From NCBI GenBank assembly GCA_003552885.1, contig PUPA01000035.1, forward strand, positions 1 through 8,342: a DNA stretch of 8,342 nucleotides. Reading direction: 5' to 3'. The DNA comes from Natrialbaceae archaeon (GTDB lineage Archaea; Halobacteriota; Halobacteria; Halobacteriales; Natrialbaceae). Made by a program: the position numbers and the translations under genes. The number at the start of each line of letters is the position of its first letter. Position 1 is the first letter of the stretch. The notes beneath the pieces were generated by a model, which had not been told where the DNA came from, searched no databases, and was given only the letters and a program-made list of their open reading frames with translations. Below, piece by piece: positions 5,691-8,342 of the stretch.

Positions 5691-6863
5691 ATGAACTGGC
5701 GGTACCGACACACCGTACTCACCCTGTGTACCCTCGCGTTCTTCGCGACGATGGCCGCACGGCTGGCGATCAGCCCCGTCGTCCCGGTCATCGTCGAGGA
5801 GTTCGAGGTCTCGAACGCGGTCGTGGGGATGGCGCTGACCGGCCTCTGGATGGCCTACTTCCTCTCGCAGTTCCCGAGCGGGATCGCCGGCGACCGCTTT
5901 GGCGAGCGGCGGATCATCCTCGTGGCCGTCGGCGGAACGGCCGTCGCGAGCCTCCTGATCGCGGTCGCGCCGGCGTTCCCGGTGTTCGTGCTCGCCACAG
6001 TCACACTCGGGTTCGTCGCGGGGCTTCACTACACCGTCGCGACGACGCTGCTCAGCCGGACGTACGACGACATCGGCACCGCGATCGGCGTCCACAACGG
6101 CGGCGCGCCGCTGGCCGGCCTGCTCGCGCCGGTGCTCGCCGCCTGGATCGGCACCACCTACGGCTGGCGGCCCGCGGTCGCCATCGGGACGCTCTTTGCG
6201 GTTCCCATCTTCGTCGTCTTCGCCCGACGGATCCGGCCGACCGAGCCGCGCCGGCCGGACGAGCCGATGGCCGACCGCCTCGAGGTGGGGCCACTCGCCG
6301 AGTTGCTCACGAGACGGAAGATCGCGTTCACCGTCGTCCTCTCGGTCCTCTTTGCGTTCGCCTGGCAGGCCGTCGCTTCGTTTCTCCCCACCTTCCTCGT
6401 CGAACACCGCGGCTACTCCGCGACGCTCGCCGGGGTGATCTTCTCCGCGTACTTCGTCGTCCAGGGCGTCGCCCAGATTGGGGTCGGTGCGGCCTCCGAT
6501 CGGTACGGCCGACAGCGCTCCTCGGCTGGCTGTGCCGGCGTCGGTGCGGTCGGCTTCGCGCTCCTGGTCGTCGGCGACGGGGCGCCGTCGGTCGTAGCCG
6601 CCGTCGTCCTCGTGGGGATCGCGATGAGCTGGGGGGCGGCGCTGTTGCCGCGGGTGATCGACCTGCTCTCGGAGGCCGAACGCGGCGCGGGCTTCGGGCT
6701 CGTGCGGACGGTCTACGGGGTTGTGGGTGCGCTCGGATCGGTCGGCACCGGTCTGGTGGCCGACCTGTTCGGCTGGGCGGCGGCCTTTCTCACCCTCGCC
6801 GGGCTGTTGGCAGTCGTCTTCCTCGCGCTCGTGGCCAACCGGCTGTTCGCGCTCGGCTACTGA
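5691..6863 (+). CDS. Major facilitator superfamily (MFS) transporter
   Basis: A 390-residue secondary transporter of the cytoplasmic membrane with about 12 hydrophobic segments in two halves. The MFS loop 2-3 signature is visible as GIAGDRFGERR (residues 64-74), with a degenerate second copy GAASDRYGRQR (266-276) at the matching place in the C-terminal half. The halves are joined by a charged cytoplasmic linker around 179-210. Arg/Gly-bearing segments in the N-half (GLHYTVATTLLSRTY, 111-125; GVHNGGAPLAGLLAP, 133-147) resemble drug/organic-anion type families. The substrate cannot be told from sequence; sugar, organic acid or drug efflux are all possible. Length is normal for a compact 12-helix member. 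It runs divergently from the SpoIIM-like gene and ends 40 bp before the convergent tbp gene, so it is probably monocistronic. Confidence 0.92.
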   Translation: MNWRYRHTVLTLCTLAFFATMAARLAISPVVPVIVEEFEVSNAVVGMALTGLWMAYFLSQFPSGIAGDRFGERRIILVAVGGTAVASLLIAVAPAFPVFVLATVTLGFVAGLHYTVATTLLSRTYDDIGTAIGVHNGGAPLAGLLAPVLAAWIGTTYGWRPAVAIGTLFAVPIFVVFARRIRPTEPRRPDEPMADRLEVGPLAELLTRRKIAFTVVLSVLFAFAWQAVASFLPTFLVEHRGYSATLAGVIFSAYFVVQGVAQIGVGAASDRYGRQRSSAGCAGVGAVGFALLVVGDGAPSVVAAVVLVGIAMSWGAALLPRVIDLLSEAERGAGFGLVRTVYGVVGALGSVGTGLVADLFGWAAAFLTLAGLLAVVFLALVANRLFALGY

Positions 6864-6903
6864 ACGGGCCGACACGGACCGGCGTTCTGAGCCGGGAGCT
6901 CGG

Positions 6904-7464
6904 TCACTCGAGCAAGCCGAGATCCTCCAGACGCGAGACGATCTTGTCGACGGCGTGTTCGGCGTCCTCGGGGCGTTTCCCGCCGGTGATGACGAGCTTC
7001 CCGGAACCGAAAAGCAAGGCGACGACCTCCGGTTCGTCCAGCCGGTAGACGAGGCCGGGGAACTGTTCGGGCTCGTACTCGATGTTCTCTAAGCCCAGCC
7101 CGATCGCGATCGCGTTCAGGTTGAGGTTCCGGCCGAGGTCCGCGCTCGTGACGATGTTCTGGACGACGATCTCGGGGTCCTCGTTGACCTGAATCTGTAG
7201 CTCCCGGAGCTTATCGAAGACGATACGCAGGCTCTCGTGAACGTCGTCGGTGCTTTTGGCACCGGTGCAGACGATCTTCCCCGACCGGAAGATCAGCGCG
7301 GCCGACTTGGGTTCCTGGGTGCGGTAGACGAGGCCGGGGAACTGTTCGGGGTCGTAGTCGGCTCCCTCGAGGTCCATCGCGACGCTCTGGAGGTCTAGTT
7401 CCTGTCCGATGCCGGTCGACGCAACCACGTTCTCGATGTTGATGGTCTCCTTCGGATCCGTCAT
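6904..7464 (-). CDS. tbp: TATA-box-binding protein
   Basis: The 186-residue archaeal TBP, which binds the TATA box and with TFB recruits RNA polymerase. It consists of two imperfect direct repeats forming the saddle. The first spans about residues 7-95, with YDPEQFPGLVYR (37-48) and ALIFRSGKIVCTGAKS (56-71). The second spans about 98-186, with YEPEQFPGLVYR (130-141) and ALLFGSGKLVITGGKR (149-164). The phenylalanines expected to kink DNA are F42/F59 and F135/F152. The surface is strongly acidic, as in halophiles. Many haloarchaea carry several tbp genes; this complete, highly conserved form looks like the principal copy. The ATG at 7464 has no Shine-Dalgarno and follows a palindromic TATA box by about 31 nt, so the leader would be only a few nucleotides. 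Confidence 0.98.
   Translation of the reverse strand: MTDPKETINIENVVASTGIGQELDLQSVAMDLEGADYDPEQFPGLVYRTQEPKSAALIFRSGKIVCTGAKSTDDVHESLRIVFDKLRELQIQVNEDPEIVVQNIVTSADLGRNLNLNAIAIGLGLENIEYEPEQFPGLVYRLDEPEVVALLFGSGKLVITGGKRPEDAEHAVDKIVSRLEDLGLLE
7043..7071. repeat. 29-bp direct repeat inside tbp, copy in second half of the protein
   Basis: This stretch, which starts CGGTAGACGAGG and ends ACTGTTCGGG on the plus strand, is identical over 29 bases to 7322-7350. It encodes PEQFPGLVYR (residues 132-141) in the second TBP repeat. Such exact identity at every silent position exceeds what protein conservation alone requires. Confidence 0.9.
7322..7350. repeat. 29-bp direct repeat inside tbp, copy in first half of the protein
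   Basis: This is the partner of the 7043-7071 copy, identical over 29 bases in the same orientation and 279 bp away, that is 93 codons. It encodes PEQFPGLVYR (residues 39-48) of the first TBP repeat. The spacing equals one structural repeat of the saddle. Confidence 0.9.
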
Positions 7465-7487
7465 TATTCGCTTAAAAGGACGTATTT

Positions 7488-7503
7488 AACCTTTATAAAG
7501 GTT
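7488..7503. promoter_or_regulatory. Perfect 16-bp palindrome containing the tbp TATA box
   Basis: AACCTTTATAAAGGTT reads the same on both strands. Its core TTTATAAA is a TATA box whose centre lies about 31 nt before the tbp ATG at 7464, placing transcription near 7468. Between it and tbp are two more AT-rich patches (GTTAAATACG and CCTTTTAAG on the minus strand). The symmetry means the same element could also drive rightward transcription toward Trm-G10 or act as an operator. Confidence 0.75.
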
Positions 7504-7581
7504 GGTGCCGCCGTCTGATATCTCCGGTAGCGCGGGGGGTTCGACGACCGCGAAACCGCAGCCGGCCGACGGAGCGGTACG

Positions 7582-7589
7582 TTCTTTGG
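7582..7589 (+). promoter_or_regulatory. TATA-like element of the Trm-G10 gene
   Basis: TTCTTTGG is centred about 26 nt before the GTG at 7612, giving a predicted leaderless transcript. It helps fix the start, because no other start codon occurs in frame back to the TAG at 7528-7530. Confidence 0.45.
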
Positions 7590-7611
7590 TGGGGGTGGCC
7601 ACCTCGCGGAC

Positions 7612-8342
7612 GTGTACCTCCTCGAACTCGGCGGCGAGGACGACGCCTTCGCCGCCTGCGAGGCGGCCAGCGCGGCGACCGGCGTCCGGCGGATCGCCCC
7701 GGGGCTGGCCGTCGCCCGTGGGGTCGTCCCCGACCGCGTCCGCGGGCTGGCGTACACCCACGCGGCGAGCGAGCTGATCGGCAGGGGGGAAGCCGACCCG
7801 GCGAGCGCCCGGTCGATCCTCGAAGCCACCGCGATCGATCGGGAGGGGAGCGTCGCCGTCCGCGCGACCGACGTCCGCGGCTCGGTCGGCGTCGACGCCC
7901 GACGCGTCGAACGCGACCTCGGGGACGTCCTCGTCGACCGCGGGTTCTCCGTCGACCTCGAGGAGCCCGACCACGTCCTCCGGGCGGCGTTCTCGGCGGG
8001 ACGGCTCCCGGACGACGAGTCCCGGACGACGTCGACGGACGACGGGCCCGACACGGCGACGACGAACGGCTTCCGTGGGGAGTCGGTTTCGGTCTGTGCG
8101 CTCGGCTGGCTCGCCGTCGAGAGCGTCCGTGATTTCGGGACCCGGAAACCGACCGACAGGCCCTTCTTCCAGCCGGGCAGCATGGAGCCCCTCCTGGCCC
8201 GGGCCATCGCGAACCTGGCCGGCGCCCGCCCCGGGCGGACGGTGCTCGACCCGATGTGTGGCACCGGCGGCGTCCTCCTCGAGGCGGGGCTCGTCGGCGC
8301 CGACGTCCTCGGCGTCGACGCCCAGGCGAAGATGGTCGCCGG
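7612..8342 (+). CDS. trmG10: tRNA (guanine(10)-N2)-dimethyltransferase Trm-G10, 3' end outside window
   Basis: The first 243 residues of the archaeal enzyme that methylates N2 of guanine 10 in tRNA (TIGR01177-type THUMP methyltransferase, related to eukaryotic Trm11). The GTG start gives MYLLELGGEDDAFAACEA, the usual haloarchaeal N-terminus. A THUMP-type RNA-binding region covers roughly residues 40-175, interrupted by a low-complexity acidic insert at 133-152. The family hallmark RPFFQPGSMEPLLARA (183-198) follows, then SAM motif I VLDPMCGTGG (211-220) and motif II VLGVDAQ (232-238). The catalytic NPPY-type motif lies beyond the right edge. No ATG is available upstream in frame, and a TATA-like element 26 nt before the GTG supports a leaderless message. 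It is divergent from tbp across 147 bp. Confidence 0.93.
   Translation, partial: MYLLELGGEDDAFAACEAASAATGVRRIAPGLAVARGVVPDRVRGLAYTHAASELIGRGEADPASARSILEATAIDREGSVAVRATDVRGSVGVDARRVERDLGDVLVDRGFSVDLEEPDHVLRAAFSAGRLPDDESRTTSTDDGPDTATTNGFRGESVSVCALGWLAVESVRDFGTRKPTDRPFFQPGSMEPLLARAIANLAGARPGRTVLDPMCGTGGVLLEAGLVGADVLGVDAQAKMVA

Noticed and set aside
5652..6875. A 407-codon open frame antisense to the MFS gene
   Set aside because: The translation is a run of Arg, Asp, Glu, Gly and Pro without any hydrophobic core or motif, as expected for the complement of a membrane-protein gene in GC-rich DNA.
7464..8264. A 266-codon open frame antisense to Trm-G10 ending at the tbp start
   Set aside because: Ser/Arg/Pro-rich low-complexity translation, while the plus strand encodes a clear Trm-G10 with family motifs.

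Overview
The window reads as chromosomal DNA from a haloarchaeon (class Halobacteria). It is strongly GC-rich, the proteins are acidic (Asp/Glu-rich, Lys-poor), it encodes an archaeal TATA-binding protein, and several genes have a TATA-like element about 26-28 nt before the start codon, as expected for leaderless haloarchaeal mRNAs. It is gene-dense, with no gap longer than about 190 bp, and I see no tRNA, rRNA, insertion sequence, CRISPR array or phage gene.

Layout. 1-1131 (-): ATPase of an ABC importer of the FbpC/PotA/CysA type, cut by the left edge, preceded by a TATA box and a DtxR-like inverted repeat that suggests iron-responsive control. 1242-1712 (-): conserved haloarchaeal protein of unknown function. 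1903-2565 (+): Trm9-like SAM methyltransferase, divergent from it. 2621-4635 (-): sucC-sucD, both subunits of succinyl-CoA synthetase, overlapping by ATGA, with a strong ribosome binding site for sucD. 4762-5547 (-): SpoIIM-like (DUF95) membrane protein. 5691-6863 (+): major facilitator superfamily transporter, divergent from it. 6904-7464 (-): TATA-binding protein with an unusual palindromic promoter. 7612-8342 (+): tRNA G10 N2-dimethyltransferase (Trm-G10), cut by the right edge.

How the genes relate. sucCD is the only clear operon and supplies the substrate-level phosphorylation step of the citric acid cycle. Two genes concern tRNA modification (Trm9-like and Trm-G10) and one basal transcription (tbp), so most of the window is housekeeping. 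The accessory-looking parts are the ABC importer, the MFS transporter and the SpoIIM-like protein.

I did not find a convincing undescribed system. The two regulatory signals most worth a second look are the 16-bp inverted repeat between TATA box and start of the ABC gene, and the perfect 16-bp palindrome that contains the tbp TATA box.
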